DNA of 64,000 bases from Desulfoluna butyratoxydans (GTDB lineage Bacteria; Desulfobacterota; Desulfobacteria; Desulfobacterales; Desulfolunaceae), in contig NZ_CAADHO010000005.1 in assembly GCF_900699765.1 (NCBI RefSeq), positions 428,189 through 492,188 on the forward strand, in the 5' to 3' direction. Below are positions 35,041-44,371 of the stretch, one piece after another; position 1 is the stretch's first letter; the number at the start of each line of letters is the position of its first letter. Under the pieces are notes generated by a model, which was not told the DNA's origin, did no database searches, and worked only from the letters and a program-made list of their open reading frames with translations. The translations under genes and the position numbers were made by a program.

Positions 35041-36621
35041 ATGGAACCGGTCCTGATATTCGACACCACCCTTCGCGACGGCGCCCAGGGGGAGAACATC
35101 TCCTTTTCGCCGGAGGACAAACTCAAAGTGGCCCAGCGCCTGGACGACATGGGCATCCACTACATCGAAGGCGGATGGCCCGGCTCCAACCCTGCCGCCG
35201 ATCGCTTCTTCGAGCTTGCCAAAGGCGAAACCTTCGCCACCGCGCGCATCACCGCCTTCGGCTCCACAAGGCGGCAGGGGATCCCCGCCGAGGAAGACGC
35301 CAACTTAAAGGCCCTGGTGGCCTGCGGCTCTCCGACCATCACCATCTTCGGCAAGACCTGGGATCTCCATGTGGTGGACATCATGGGCAACACCCTGTCT
35401 GAGAACCTGGCCATGATCGAAGAGAGCGTCGCCTTTCTCAAAAGCCACGGGCGCGAGGTCCTCTACGACGCCGAACACTTCTTCGACGGGTACAAGGCCA
35501 ACCCCGAGTACGCGGTGAAAACCCTGTCCGCCGCCCTTGCCGGGGGCGCGGATGTGGTGGTGTTGTGCGACACCAACGGAGGCACCCTGCCCCACGAGGT
35601 GACGGAGATCCTGGAGACGGTGAAGGCCGCCCTTGATGCCGAAACCGGCCGAAGCGTCCGCATGGGCATCCACGCCCACAACGACTGCAACCTGGCCGTT
35701 GCCAACTCCATCGCAGCGGTCCAGGCAGGAGCCATCATGGTGCAGGGCACCATCAACGGATACGGGGAGCGCTGCGGCAACACCGACCTCACCTCGGTGA
35801 TCCCCATCCTGAACCTGAAGCTGAAACGCCCCTGCGTGTCCGAGGCGAACCTGAAGAAACTGAAACCGCTGTCCCGCTTCGTGAGCGAGACCTCCAACAT
35901 GATCCCCCTGGCCTCCCGCCCCTTTGTGGGCAAGAGCGCCTTTGCCCACAAGGGCGGGGTCCATGTGAGCGCCGTCATGAAAGAGCCCCTCTCCTACGAG
36001 CACATCGACCCCGAGGATGTGGGCAACAGGCGGCGGGTGCTGGTCTCGGACCAGGCTGGCCGGAGCAACATCGAGTACAAGGCCAAGGAGATGGGCATCG
36101 ACCTGGACGCCCCGGAGTTCGACTCCAAGCGCATCGTCAGCGAGATCAAGATGCTGGAACAGGAAGGCTACCAGTACGAGGTGGCCGACGGCTCCTTCAA
36201 GGTCCTCATGGACAAGTTCCTGCTCCAGTACGAACCCGTCTTCGATCTGGAATCGTTCCGGGTCACCATTGAAAAGGACAAGGACCGCCCCTGCACCTCC
36301 CACGCCATCGTGAAGGTGAACGTAGGCGGCGTAAGCGAGATCACCGCAGCCGAAGGCCACGGCCCGGTGAGCGCCCTGGACAACGCCCTGCGCAAGGCCC
36401 TGAGCCGGTTCTACAAAGAGCTGGAGACCATGCACCTGGTGGACTTCAAGGTCCGCGTCATGGACGGTCGGGGCGGCACCGAGGCCAAGGTCCGCGTCCT
36501 CATCGAATCCCGGGACGGCGACGACATCTGGAGCACCATCGGCGTCTCCGAGGACATCATCGAAGCGAGCTTCGAGGCACTGGCCGACAGCTTTCAGTAC
36601 AAGCTGGCCAAGAAAAAATAG
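35041..36621 (+). CDS. cimA: (R)-citramalate synthase
   Basis: 526 residues of the long CimA type. Condenses acetyl-CoA and pyruvate to citramalate, giving 2-oxobutyrate for isoleucine without threonine. FDTTLRDGAQGENISFSPEDK is given here only in part as DTTLRDGAQGENISF; further motifs are IEGGWPGSNP, the metal-binding HAHNDCNLAVANS, and a C-terminal regulatory LeuA-like dimer domain (from about residue 385). GWPGSNP and DGAQ separate it from isopropylmalate and homocitrate synthases. GGAG lies ten bases before the ATG. Its place between ilvN and leuA supports the citramalate route to isoleucine. Confidence 0.95.
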   Translation: MEPVLIFDTTLRDGAQGENISFSPEDKLKVAQRLDDMGIHYIEGGWPGSNPAADRFFELAKGETFATARITAFGSTRRQGIPAEEDANLKALVACGSPTITIFGKTWDLHVVDIMGNTLSENLAMIEESVAFLKSHGREVLYDAEHFFDGYKANPEYAVKTLSAALAGGADVVVLCDTNGGTLPHEVTEILETVKAALDAETGRSVRMGIHAHNDCNLAVANSIAAVQAGAIMVQGTINGYGERCGNTDLTSVIPILNLKLKRPCVSEANLKKLKPLSRFVSETSNMIPLASRPFVGKSAFAHKGGVHVSAVMKEPLSYEHIDPEDVGNRRRVLVSDQAGRSNIEYKAKEMGIDLDAPEFDSKRIVSEIKMLEQEGYQYEVADGSFKVLMDKFLLQYEPVFDLESFRVTIEKDKDRPCTSHAIVKVNVGGVSEITAAEGHGPVSALDNALRKALSRFYKELETMHLVDFKVRVMDGRGGTEAKVRVLIESRDGDDIWSTIGVSEDIIEASFEALADSFQYKLAKKK

Positions 36622-36719
36622 CCGGACGCACCCTTTGCGACACGTCCCGCAGGCCACATACACACGGCGGTCTTCAATGGCCGCCATACCACCAACAGGG
36701 GACCAGGAGGCCCCGTACC

Positions 36720-36791
36720 ATGAAAGAGGTGACAATGACCGCAGGAGACGCCGCAGGCATCCTGCGGTCCATGCTCACTGGGTTTGCCTGA
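36720..36791 (+). CDS. possible 23-residue small protein upstream of leuA
   Basis: ATG at 36720 has a textbook AGGAGG (36705-36710) nine bases upstream; the frame MKEVTMTAGDAAGILRSMLT plus GFA ends at 36789-36791, 66 bases before leuA. A second ATG at 36735 is in frame. It has only two Leu codons, so it is not an obvious leucine leader peptide. A hairpin CCGCAGG CAT CCTGCGG lies inside it. Unrecognised. Confidence 0.35.
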   Translation: MKEVTMTAGDAAGILRSMLTGFA

Positions 36792-36857
36792 ATTCAAACG
36801 ACACATCGTTAGAACCACAAGACAAACTTGCAGACCCAATTTTCGGAGCACAAAACC

Positions 36858-38396
36858 ATGAACAGAACCATCACCATATTTGACACCACCTTACGAGACG
36901 GCGAACAGTCACCCGGCGCAAGCATGAACACCGCGGAAAAACTGCGCATCGCCACCCATCTGGACGCTCTGGGCGTGGACGTCATCGAAGCAGGCTTTCC
37001 CGCATCTTCCCCCGGTGATTTCGAGGCGGTCTCCCGCATCTCGGAGACCGTAAAAAACGCGGAAGTGGCCGCCTTGTGCCGGGCCACCGCCGGGGACATC
37101 GACCGGGCCTGGGAAGCCATCAAGGACGCGGTAAAACCCCGGATCCACACCTTCATCGCCACCTCGGACATCCACCTGGAGTACAAGCTCCGCATGGGCC
37201 GCGACGAGGTGGTGGAGCGGGCCGTGGCAGCGGTTTCCCACGCACGGCAGTACACGGACAACATTGAGTTCTCCGCCGAAGACGGATCCCGCACCGACCC
37301 CGACTTTCTCTGCCGCATCTTCGGGGCGGTCATCGAGGCCGGGGCCACCACCGTCAACCTCCCCGACACCGTGGGCTACGCGGTCCCCAGTGAATTCGGC
37401 GAGCTGGTGCGCCACGTCATGGCCAACACCCCGGGCATGGACAAGGCCACTTTGAGCGTCCACTGCCACAACGACCTTGGACTGGCAACGGCCAACACCC
37501 TGGCGGCCATCGCCGCCGGAGCCGGACAGGCCGAGGTCACCATCAACGGCATCGGCGAGCGGGCCGGCAACACGGCCCTGGAAGAGGTGGTCATGGCGCT
37601 GCACACGCGCCCCGGGACCTTTCCCATGGAAACAGGCATCGACACCACGCGCATCCACGCCACGGGCCGCCTGGTCAGCTCCATCACGGGCATCATGGTG
37701 CAGCCCAACAAGGCCATTGTGGGGGCCAACGCCTTCTCCCACGAGTCGGGCATCCACCAGGACGGCATGCTCAAGAACCCCATGACCTACGAGATCATGA
37801 GGCCGGAGACCGTGGGGCTCACCACCAACAAGCTGGTGCTGGGCAAACTCTCCGGGCGCTTTGCCCTGCGCTCCCGCCTGGAGGAGATGCGCTACAACCT
37901 CACCGAAGAGGAACTCAACACCGTCTTCGAAAGCTTCAAGGTCCTGGCCGACCGGAAAAAAGAGATCGTGGACGAGGACCTGGAAGCCCTGGTCACGGAC
38001 GTGGTCCTGCGAAGCCACGAGGTGTACACCCTGGAATACCTCCACGTCACCTCCGGCACCACCGTCTACCCCATGGCCAGCGTGCGCCTGGGCATCAACG
38101 GCAAGGTGAAGCAGGGAGCCTTTGAAGGCAACGGCCCCATCGACGCGGTGTTCAACACCATCGCCAAGATCGCCGGGCGGGAGCCCGAGCTCCTGCGCTT
38201 CTCCATCGGCGCCCTCACCGGCGGCACCGACGCCCAGGGTGAGGTCACCGTCCGCATGAAGGAAGGGGAGCATGTCTCCCTGGGCCGCGGCGCCGACCCG
38301 GACATCATCACGGCCAGCGCCAAGGCCTACATCAACGGCCTGAACCGCCTTGAATATTTCAAGTCAAACCCCGTCACGTCCTGTGATGTGATATAG
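36858..38396 (+). CDS. leuA: 2-isopropylmalate synthase
   Basis: 512 residues. First committed leucine step: acetyl-CoA + 3-methyl-2-oxobutanoate. Motifs IFDTTLRDGEQSPGASM, VHCHNDLGLATANTLA, NGIGERAGNTALEEVVMA and HESGIHQDGMLKN; the C-terminal 130 residues form the leucine-feedback domain. ATG at 36858 follows CGGAG by about ten bases. leuB, leuC and leuD are not in this window. A repeat with a terminator-like hairpin lies directly downstream (38412-38464). Confidence 0.97.
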   Translation: MNRTITIFDTTLRDGEQSPGASMNTAEKLRIATHLDALGVDVIEAGFPASSPGDFEAVSRISETVKNAEVAALCRATAGDIDRAWEAIKDAVKPRIHTFIATSDIHLEYKLRMGRDEVVERAVAAVSHARQYTDNIEFSAEDGSRTDPDFLCRIFGAVIEAGATTVNLPDTVGYAVPSEFGELVRHVMANTPGMDKATLSVHCHNDLGLATANTLAAIAAGAGQAEVTINGIGERAGNTALEEVVMALHTRPGTFPMETGIDTTRIHATGRLVSSITGIMVQPNKAIVGANAFSHESGIHQDGMLKNPMTYEIMRPETVGLTTNKLVLGKLSGRFALRSRLEEMRYNLTEEELNTVFESFKVLADRKKEIVDEDLEALVTDVVLRSHEVYTLEYLHVTSGTTVYPMASVRLGINGKVKQGAFEGNGPIDAVFNTIAKIAGREPELLRFSIGALTGGTDAQGEVTVRMKEGEHVSLGRGADPDIITASAKAYINGLNRLEYFKSNPVTSCDVI

Positions 38397-38411
38397 GTTT
38401 ATATAAAAAAA

Positions 38412-38464
38412 GCCTCCGGCGGCCCTGCCGGAGGCCAAGCGTTTGAATCGTTTGACAAACAGGT
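38412..38464. repeat. dispersed repeat, copy R4
   Basis: Hairpin GCCTCCGGCGGCCCTGCCGG followed by AGGCCAAGCGTTTGAATCG and TTTGACAAACAGGT; reverse-complement match to the ACCTGTTTGT...GCCGCCGGAGGC module of R8. It sits 15 bp after leuA and could end that transcript. Confidence 0.8.
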
Positions 38465-38549
38465 AACACAATCGGGGCCGCCTTCGGGCGACCCCAGCAA
38501 GCCGATATGGCCCATTAATCTTTATTTTCATGATATGGAGCATCCAAAG

Positions 38550-40016
38550 ATGAACTACTTCAACACCCTTCCCTTACGCCTTCAACTGGAACAGCTTGGC
38601 CAATGCAGCTTCATGGACCCGTCTGAGTTCAACGGCGTGGAGAAGCTCAAAGGCAAAAAAATCGTTGTCGTCGGTTGCGGGGCCCAGGGTCTCAACCAGG
38701 GCCTGAACCTCCGTGACAGCGGCCTTGACGTCTCCTACACCCTGCGTCAGGCAGCCATCGACGAGAAGCGCCAGTCCTACCTGAACGCCACTGAAAACGG
38801 CTTTTCAGTCGGCACCTACGAAGAGATGCTCCCCACCGCCGACCTCGTGCTCAACCTCACCCCGGACAAGCAGCACACCAACGTGGTCAAGGCCGTCATG
38901 CCCCTCATGAAAAAAGGCGCCTGCCTGGCTTACTCCCACGGCTTCAACATCGTTGAAGAGGGCATGCAGGTCCGCGAGGACTTAACCGTTGTCATGGTGG
39001 CTCCCAAATCCCCCGGAACCGAGGTACGTGAAGAGTACAAGCGCGGATTCGGCGTCCCCACCCTCATCGCCGTCCACAAAGAGAACGACCCCAACGGCGA
39101 CGGCCTGGAGATTGCCAAAGCCTACGCCGCCGGTACCGGCGGTGACCGCGCAGGCGTCCTCCTCTCCTCCTTCATTGCCGAGGTCAAATCCGACCTCATG
39201 GGCGAGCAGACCATTCTCTGCGGCATGCTCCAGACCGGCTCCATCCTCTGCTTTGATAAGATGATCGAAAAGGGCATGGACGCAGGCTACGCCAGCAAGC
39301 TCATCCAGTACGGCTGGGAGACCGTCACCGAAGCCCTCAAGCACGGCGGCATCACCAACATGATGGACCGTCTGGACAACCCCTCCAAAGTCAAATGCTT
39401 TGAAGTCTCCGAAGAGCTCAAGACCATCATGCGTCCCCTCTTCAACAAGCACATGGACGACATCATGAGCGGTGCTTTCTCCGAAGGCATGATGGCCGAC
39501 TGGGCCGAGGGCGACGCCAAGCTCCTGGGATGGCGTGAAGAGACCGGCCAGACTGCCTTTGAAAAGTCCACCGCCGGCGACATGGAGATCTCCGAGCAGG
39601 AGTTCTTCGACAACGGCATCCTCATGGTGGCCATGGTCAAGGCAGGGGTCGAGCTGGCCTTTGAAACCATGGTGGCAGCTGGCATCAAAGAGGAGTCCGC
39701 CTACTACGAGTCTCTCCACGAGACCCCCCTCATCGCCAACCTCATCAGCCGCAAGAAGCTCTACGAGATGAACAAGGTCATCTCCGATACCGCGGAATAC
39801 GGCTGCTACCTCTTCGCCAACGCCTGCGTGCCCCTCCTGGCAGACTTCATGAAGAGCGTAGAGACCGACATCATCGGCAAAGGCCTTGCCGCAGACGGCA
39901 ACGGCGTGGACAACGTGGCCCTCATCGGCGTCAACGATGCCATCCGCAACCACCCCGTGGAAGTCATCGGCAAAGAGCTCCGCAGTTTCATGACTGCCAT
40001 GAAAGCTATCTTGTAG
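38550..40016 (+). CDS. ilvC: ketol-acid reductoisomerase, class II (NADP+)
   Basis: 488 residues. Isomerises and reduces acetolactate or acetohydroxybutyrate. N-terminal [18 protein letters not shown] and the Rossmann motif [15 protein letters not shown] match E. coli IlvC closely, and the long double-knotted domain marks class II rather than the ~330-residue class I. Active-site segments [15 protein letters not shown] and [12 protein letters not shown] are present. ATG at 38550 follows GGAG by ten bases. It is separated from leuA by repeat R4 and a second hairpin (38474-38495), so it may have its own promoter. Confidence 0.97.
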   Translation: MNYFNTLPLRLQLEQLGQCSFMDPSEFNGVEKLKGKKIVVVGCGAQGLNQGLNLRDSGLDVSYTLRQAAIDEKRQSYLNATENGFSVGTYEEMLPTADLVLNLTPDKQHTNVVKAVMPLMKKGACLAYSHGFNIVEEGMQVREDLTVVMVAPKSPGTEVREEYKRGFGVPTLIAVHKENDPNGDGLEIAKAYAAGTGGDRAGVLLSSFIAEVKSDLMGEQTILCGMLQTGSILCFDKMIEKGMDAGYASKLIQYGWETVTEALKHGGITNMMDRLDNPSKVKCFEVSEELKTIMRPLFNKHMDDIMSGAFSEGMMADWAEGDAKLLGWREETGQTAFEKSTAGDMEISEQEFFDNGILMVAMVKAGVELAFETMVAAGIKEESAYYESLHETPLIANLISRKKLYEMNKVISDTAEYGCYLFANACVPLLADFMKSVETDIIGKGLAADGNGVDNVALIGVNDAIRNHPVEVIGKELRSFMTAMKAIL

Positions 40017-40082
40017 AAAGAAAACGCGGTCGCATTTTCATTCTACATACCGCCTTCGGCGGTGTGGAGAGCAAGCTGAAAT

Positions 40083-40121
40083 AAAAAAGGTGGAACCGAA
40101 TGTTCGGTTCCACCTTTTTTT
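40083..40121 (+). terminator. bidirectional terminator after ilvC
   Basis: Stem AAAAAAGGTGGAACCG / CGGTTCCACCTTTTTT with small loop and T run on both strands. Ends the branched-chain block. Confidence 0.92.
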
Positions 40122-40179
40122 ATTTTTAAGCATCGCAACAGGCTGGATGACGAGCCTCGGGTAGCCACCCACTGCTCAC

Positions 40180-40205
40180 GGGCTCAGCCCTTGGCCGCCG
40201 GAGGC
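40180..40205. repeat. dispersed repeat, copy R5
   Basis: 26 bases GGGCTCAGCCCTTGGCCGCC GGAGGC, exact reverse complement of the start of R1. Lies 16 bp from the stop of the next gene. Confidence 0.75.
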
Positions 40206-40221
40206 ATGCTTTTGTTTTTTA

Positions 40222-40794
40222 CTAGCCGTTGGACTGTCCCAGCATACCGGCTTTGAGGGCTTCGGTGGTGGGCTTGGCGCCGAGCCAGATGCCGAAGAGG
40301 GCTTTTTTGAACTCGTACCCTTTGATGGTGGCCTTTTTCTCTCCCTGCTTGTAAATGGAGGTGCCGGTGCCGGGGACATAGACCATGTCGTAGACATCGT
40401 CCACGTGGATCTTTTCGCTGAACACGTCCATCATCTGGTCGATCTCCGCCTGGATGGGGGCGGTGTTTCCGTTGGTGGAGGTCTTAAAGCCCTTGCGGGT
40501 GGACTTGGACATTTTCTTGGAGGTGATGAGCTTGCTGGTGATGTGGAGCCGGATGGCCATGGGGGCATCGGCCGCGACCACGGCCTCACCGTCGGAGCTC
40601 TTCTCCTGGAGGAAAAGGGCCGCCACATAGGGCTTTACAAAGCTTTTGACACGGATGCCCGAGCCGTTGAAGACAAGGTCTACGCCGTCAAAGGTGACCT
40701 TCTCCGGGAACGTGACATCCTCTGCATCCACGGCAAAAGCAGTGCCTGTGGCAAGGCAGAGGGCCAGAAGTATCATCACAATTCGCTTACACAT
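40222..40794 (-). CDS. chalcone isomerase-like periplasmic protein
   Basis: 190 residues with signal peptide (MCKRIVMILLALCLATGTAFA). The body has VDLVFNGSGIRVKSFVKPYVAALFL, the opening of bacterial chalcone-isomerase-like (CHI-fold) proteins, and ends KALFGIWLGAKPTTEALKAG, also typical. Bacterial members are not flavonoid enzymes; they may bind fatty acids or other ligands. GAGGAGG lies a few bases before the ATG. Probably independent of the DUF2147 gene 93 bp upstream, though on the same strand. Confidence 0.85.
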   Translation of the reverse strand: MCKRIVMILLALCLATGTAFAVDAEDVTFPEKVTFDGVDLVFNGSGIRVKSFVKPYVAALFLQEKSSDGEAVVAADAPMAIRLHITSKLITSKKMSKSTRKGFKTSTNGNTAPIQAEIDQMMDVFSEKIHVDDVYDMVYVPGTGTSIYKQGEKKATIKGYEFKKALFGIWLGAKPTTEALKAGMLGQSNG

Positions 40795-40887
40795 ATTTCC
40801 TCCTCATTGACGTTTGATGGTCGGTATGATGTCGGCCCGGAGAGCCCGGGCCGGTACACGCGCATGTCTGCACCGGGGATAAAACAG

Positions 40888-41349
40888 CTACAGCCCCTTG
40901 CGCGTCCAGTATTCGTTGCGTCCCAGCAGAGACACCCCGATGAACCCGCGCACTTTCAGCTGCTTGCCCCCTTTTTTAAGCTTCATGAGGCACTTGTAGG
41001 TCTTTCCGTTGTCCGGGTCGTAGATATGACCGTTCTCCCAGTCATTGCCCCCCACATGGGAAAATCCGTGGGCCAGGGTCATGCCCAGAACGGGCTGTTT
41101 GGCCTTTTCCGGGTCGGGGTTGTTGGCGTCCACCACAGGGGCCCCGTTCTCATCGGTGGCCACCGACTCGGCCAGCCAGACAATCTTCCCCGCATAGGTG
41201 TCGCCCTCCTTGTAGATTTCGACGACAGCCTCGTTATCCTTGGTGTACCACTGCCCCAGAATGACGTCTGCCGACACCTCGCAAGAGCCTGATCCGGGCA
41301 GGCAGACCAAAAGAGCCAGAACAAGAAGAACCGGGATGGTGCGCTTCAT
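40888..41349 (-). CDS. DUF2147 domain-containing secreted protein
   Basis: 153 residues, signal peptide followed by ILGQWYTKDNEAVVEIYKEG, YAGKIVWL, NGHIYDPDNGKTYKCLMKL and VRGFIGVSLLGRNEYWTR, the DUF2147 pattern. Members are periplasmic or surface proteins of unknown function, with a beta-barrel lipocalin-like fold. ATG at 41349 (GGGGGAG close upstream) is preferred over TTG 41352. Confidence 0.9.
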   Translation of the reverse strand: MKRTIPVLLVLALLVCLPGSGSCEVSADVILGQWYTKDNEAVVEIYKEGDTYAGKIVWLAESVATDENGAPVVDANNPDPEKAKQPVLGMTLAHGFSHVGGNDWENGHIYDPDNGKTYKCLMKLKKGGKQLKVRGFIGVSLLGRNEYWTRKGL

Positions 41350-41584
41350 CAACTCCCCCTTTCCATTGTTTCACATCGGTTAACATTCGAACGACAAACC
41401 AAATGAAAAGACAACAGACATAAACCCTAACTATGTTCAGTCTTAATAAACAAAGATAGAGCTCAAAAGCAAGGATATTCACCACCTGCCGATCCCGGGG
41501 CACCGCCTTCGGAACCTGAGGGGAACGAAACGCAAGGGAAAAGCCCCACGGCTGAAGCCGCATCCCAAGGTGTCGTCCCCCAAT

Positions 41585-41613
41585 AAAAAAAGCCGCGTAA
41601 AAACGCGGCTTTT
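41585..41613 (-). terminator. terminator after pyrD
   Basis: Stem AGCCGCGT / ACGCGGCT, loop AAAA; on the minus strand followed by a T run. Confidence 0.9.
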
Positions 41614-41669
41614 AAAATTCTTTCGTATGTCCTGATCATCGAAGCCCGGCTGTCAGGGCTTTAAGGACT

Positions 41670-42590
41670 TCAGACCTCTACGCTTCCGATGAGGTCGTTG
41701 ACATCGCTGATCCCCTTCTCCTTGAGAAAGGCTTCGATACCGTCCACCACCTTCTCGGCGGCGTCGGGGTACACAAAGTTGGCCGTGCCCACCTGAACGG
41801 CGGAGGCCCCTGCAATGAGGAATTCCACGGCGTCGTCAGCGGTCATGATCCCGCCCATGCCGATGACCGGAATCTTCACGGCCTTGGCCACCTGGTAGAC
41901 CATGCGGATGGCAACGGGCTTCACCGCAGGCCCGGAGAGCCCCCCCACCACGTTTGCCAGCAGGGGCTTACGGGTATGGATGTCAATGCCCATGCCGGTG
42001 AGGGTGTTGATCAGGGAAACCGAGTCAGCCCCCTCCCCTTCCACGCTCCGGGCGATCTCGGTGATATCCGTGACGTTGGGGCTGAGCTTGACCATGACGG
42101 GCAGGCTGGTTTTTGCCTTCACCGCCCTGACCACGTTGGCTGCCGCCACCGGGTCCACGCCAAAGGCCAGGCCCCCTGCGCTCACGTTGGGGCAGGAGAT
42201 GTTGATCTCAATGCCGTGGATGCCCTCCACGCCCTCGGCGGTGTCCGCGATGGCCGCGTACTCTTCCACGGTCTTGCCGTAGATGTTGATGAACACCTTG
42301 GTGTCAAAGGCCTTCATCTCAGGAAGTTTTTCCTTGATAAACCGCTGGATCCCTACGTTCTCAAGGCCGATGGCGTTGAGCATGCCGCAGGAGGTCTCTG
42401 CGATGCGGGGGGGAGGGTTGCCCTTGGCGGGATACAGGGAAAGCCCCTTCATGACGACGCCGCCCAGCCGGTTGAGGTTGAGGACCTCGTCAAACTCTTT
42501 GCCGTACCCAAAGGTTCCCGATGCGGTCATCACCGGGTTGGCGAGGCGTACGCCTCCGATATCCACTGATGTATTGATGGTCTGGCTCAT
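41670..42590 (-). CDS. pyrD: dihydroorotate dehydrogenase, class 1B catalytic subunit
   Basis: 306 residues. Oxidises dihydroorotate to orotate with FMN in pyrimidine synthesis. NPVMTASGTFGYGKEF at the N-terminus, the catalytic cysteine in EINISCPNV, LSPNVTDI, NTLTGM and GMGGIMTADDAVEFLIAGAS identify the class 1B (PyrDB) form, which normally works with the Fe-S/FAD subunit PyrK and NAD. PyrK is not adjacent. The terminator at 41585-41613 ends the transcript. Upstream lies a 346-bp gap holding repeat R6. Confidence 0.95.
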   Translation of the reverse strand: MSQTINTSVDIGGVRLANPVMTASGTFGYGKEFDEVLNLNRLGGVVMKGLSLYPAKGNPPPRIAETSCGMLNAIGLENVGIQRFIKEKLPEMKAFDTKVFINIYGKTVEEYAAIADTAEGVEGIHGIEINISCPNVSAGGLAFGVDPVAAANVVRAVKAKTSLPVMVKLSPNVTDITEIARSVEGEGADSVSLINTLTGMGIDIHTRKPLLANVVGGLSGPAVKPVAIRMVYQVAKAVKIPVIGMGGIMTADDAVEFLIAGASAVQVGTANFVYPDAAEKVVDGIEAFLKEKGISDVNDLIGSVEV

Positions 42591-42936
42591 GATCTCTTTC
42601 GTATAGATTGATGGTGACTTATCTGCCCGCCCGCAAATGCTTCAGGGAACTCCCCAGGCCCGGCGGTATCCACGGATGCCGATCCGAATGGCGCACTATA
42701 CCACAGACGGTCCCCATGCAACACCCCGGGGTTCGCGAAAGCGAAAAGCATACCTCCGGCGGCCCTGCCGGGGGCTAAACGTTTAAAAAAGTTTAACAAA
42801 CAGGTTTGAAACATCGGCGTAACGATTCAGAACAAATGGTGCGCAAGCACACCCTACAAAATGTCACATGCAAGCTGTTAAAGCCATGACAGCAGCTTAT
42901 TAAGCTGCTGACAGGTTAAACGTCATTGAGGTGAAA
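42591..42936. other. intergenic region with repeat R6
   Basis: 346 bp between the rluA-like and pyrD genes (both minus). Holds repeat R6 at 42751-42830; nothing else recognised. Confidence 0.5.
42751..42830. repeat. dispersed repeat, copy R6
   Basis: Hairpin CCTCCGGCGGCCCTGCCGGG, then TAAACGTTTAAAAAAGTTTA and ACAAACAGGT, ending at GTAACGATTCAG, a variant of the R3 terminal repeat GTAACTATTCAG. Confidence 0.78.
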
Positions 42937-43686
42937 TCATTCTTGGGCCATGTCGCCCTGGAGAAGAGTCTCCATGGCCTCGGGCACGGAGTCGGCCGAC
43001 GCCACGGTGATGGTCTGGTCTGAACCCGGAGGGCAAAAGGTGATGGTCCGGGCGTGGAGGCCCAGGCGGCGGTACCCGAAACGCTCTTCCAGAACAGCCA
43101 GGGCGCGTTTGGAGCCATACCTCCGGTCTCCTGTGAGGGGGTGCCCGGACAGTTTCGCGTGGCGACGGATCTGGTGTTTGCGGCCGGTGAGGGGGCTGCA
43201 GCGCACCAGGGTGTAGTGCACGGACCGGGACACAACGGAAAAGGCGGTGATGGATGCCATGCGTTTTCCACTGCCTGCCGGGTTGGTGCGCCCGCCGGCT
43301 TCCTTGGCCAGGGGCTGCGCCCACCTTCCTTTTTCGGGTGTCAGGTCGCCGTGGACCAGGGCCAGGTACTCCTTGGTGACCTGTTTCTCTTCGAACTGGC
43401 GCGTCAGGTGCCGTGCAGCCTCTTTACCAAAGGCAAAGAGCACCACCCCGCTGGTGTCCCCGTCCAGGCGGTGCACGGCATGGACCGAGTCGGATCTGGT
43501 GCCCTCTTCCTGCAGGAGCCTGGCGGGCTCCGTGGCAAGGGTATGGATCACCGCTGAGACCAGATCCCTGCCCGGATCGTTATGGACCGAAACCCCGCAG
43601 GGTTTGTCCAGGGCCACCCAGCCCCTGCCGCCGTCAAGGACGCCTATGCCCAGGGTCTCCAGGCTCACGGGTGCGTGCTTACTCAT
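42937..43686 (-). CDS. RluA family pseudouridine synthase
   Basis: 249 residues. Isomerises uridine in RNA. Catalytic motif HRLDGDTSGVVLFA, upstream VALDKPCGVSVHND, downstream KEYLALVHGD, and LVRCSPLTGRKHQIRRHAKL with the conserved G-R-x-H-Q-I-R. Short, lacking an S4 domain, like RluC/TruC-type members. The target position is not predictable. Its ATG overlaps the end of the GntR gene by 8 bp, so the regulator and synthase are co-translated. Confidence 0.92.
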   Translation of the reverse strand: MSKHAPVSLETLGIGVLDGGRGWVALDKPCGVSVHNDPGRDLVSAVIHTLATEPARLLQEEGTRSDSVHAVHRLDGDTSGVVLFAFGKEAARHLTRQFEEKQVTKEYLALVHGDLTPEKGRWAQPLAKEAGGRTNPAGSGKRMASITAFSVVSRSVHYTLVRCSPLTGRKHQIRRHAKLSGHPLTGDRRYGSKRALAVLEERFGYRRLGLHARTITFCPPGSDQTITVASADSVPEAMETLLQGDMAQE

Positions 43687-44371
43687 GGGTCTCCCCGTTG
43701 AAGTAGAACTGGAGGATGTAAGTCTCCTGGTCCTCCAGGGACCAGTGGGTCACCTTCAGGTATTGGGCGGCTTCGTCTGCGTCACCGCGACGGATGAGGT
43801 CGATGAAGGCCATGTGCTCCTCGCAATGCTCCTCTTCCCATTGGGGAATGTGCTTGCGGGTGAGAAAATCATAGAGGCGCTGCTTGTTGAGCTGGATGAT
43901 ACGGCGCATCTGATCGTTGGAGGAGAGGTTGAGAAAGACGTTATGGAAGGCCACGTTGCTCTGGTAAAAGCTGTAGGTGTCTTTGACCTCGGAGGCCCGC
44001 TTCATCTCCTTGGTCAGCCGCTCCATTTCAGCCAGGGCCGGTTCCTTGAGCTTGTCGAACACGGGGATCAGGATCTCCGATTCCAGGGCCCTGCAGATCT
44101 CCCAGGCGTTTTTGACATCTTCCAGGGAGAGTTTGTTGATCATCACCCCGCGCCTGGGAAGAATGGAAACAAACCCGTCGCACTCAAGCTGGATCAGCGC
44201 GTCCCTGAGGGGGGTCTTGCTGATGCCCAGGCGCTGGCTGATCTCATTGACGTTCACAAGGGAGCCGGGCAGGAGGCTGCCCCGGTACATTTCATCCCTT
44301 AAATACTCGTAAATCTGTTCCCGCAAAGGTTTGGCAATGATGCTTATGCCTTGTTTTCCCTGATTATCCAT
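43679..44371 (-). CDS. GntR family regulator, FadR/FCD subfamily
   Basis: 230 residues. N-terminal winged helix (PLREQIYEYLRDEMYRG ... ISKTPLRDALIQLECDGFVS ... LPRRGVMIN) and an all-helical FCD ligand domain containing the metal-binding histidines (FHNVFLNL region and the C-terminal HMAFIDLIRRGD). FCD regulators sense small organic acids. A close paralogue lies at 50956-51672. AAGGAG precedes the ATG at 44371 by seven bases. Overlaps the RluA-type gene. Confidence 0.92.
   Translation of the reverse strand: MDNQGKQGISIIAKPLREQIYEYLRDEMYRGSLLPGSLVNVNEISQRLGISKTPLRDALIQLECDGFVSILPRRGVMINKLSLEDVKNAWEICRALESEILIPVFDKLKEPALAEMERLTKEMKRASEVKDTYSFYQSNVAFHNVFLNLSSNDQMRRIIQLNKQRLYDFLTRKHIPQWEEEHCEEHMAFIDLIRRGDADEAAQYLKVTHWSLEDQETYILQFYFNGETHE

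Noticed and set aside
36622..36857. T-box leader before leuA
   Set aside because: T-boxes regulate leuA in some Desulfobacterota/Geobacter relatives, but no TGGNACCGCG-type antiterminator sequence is present.
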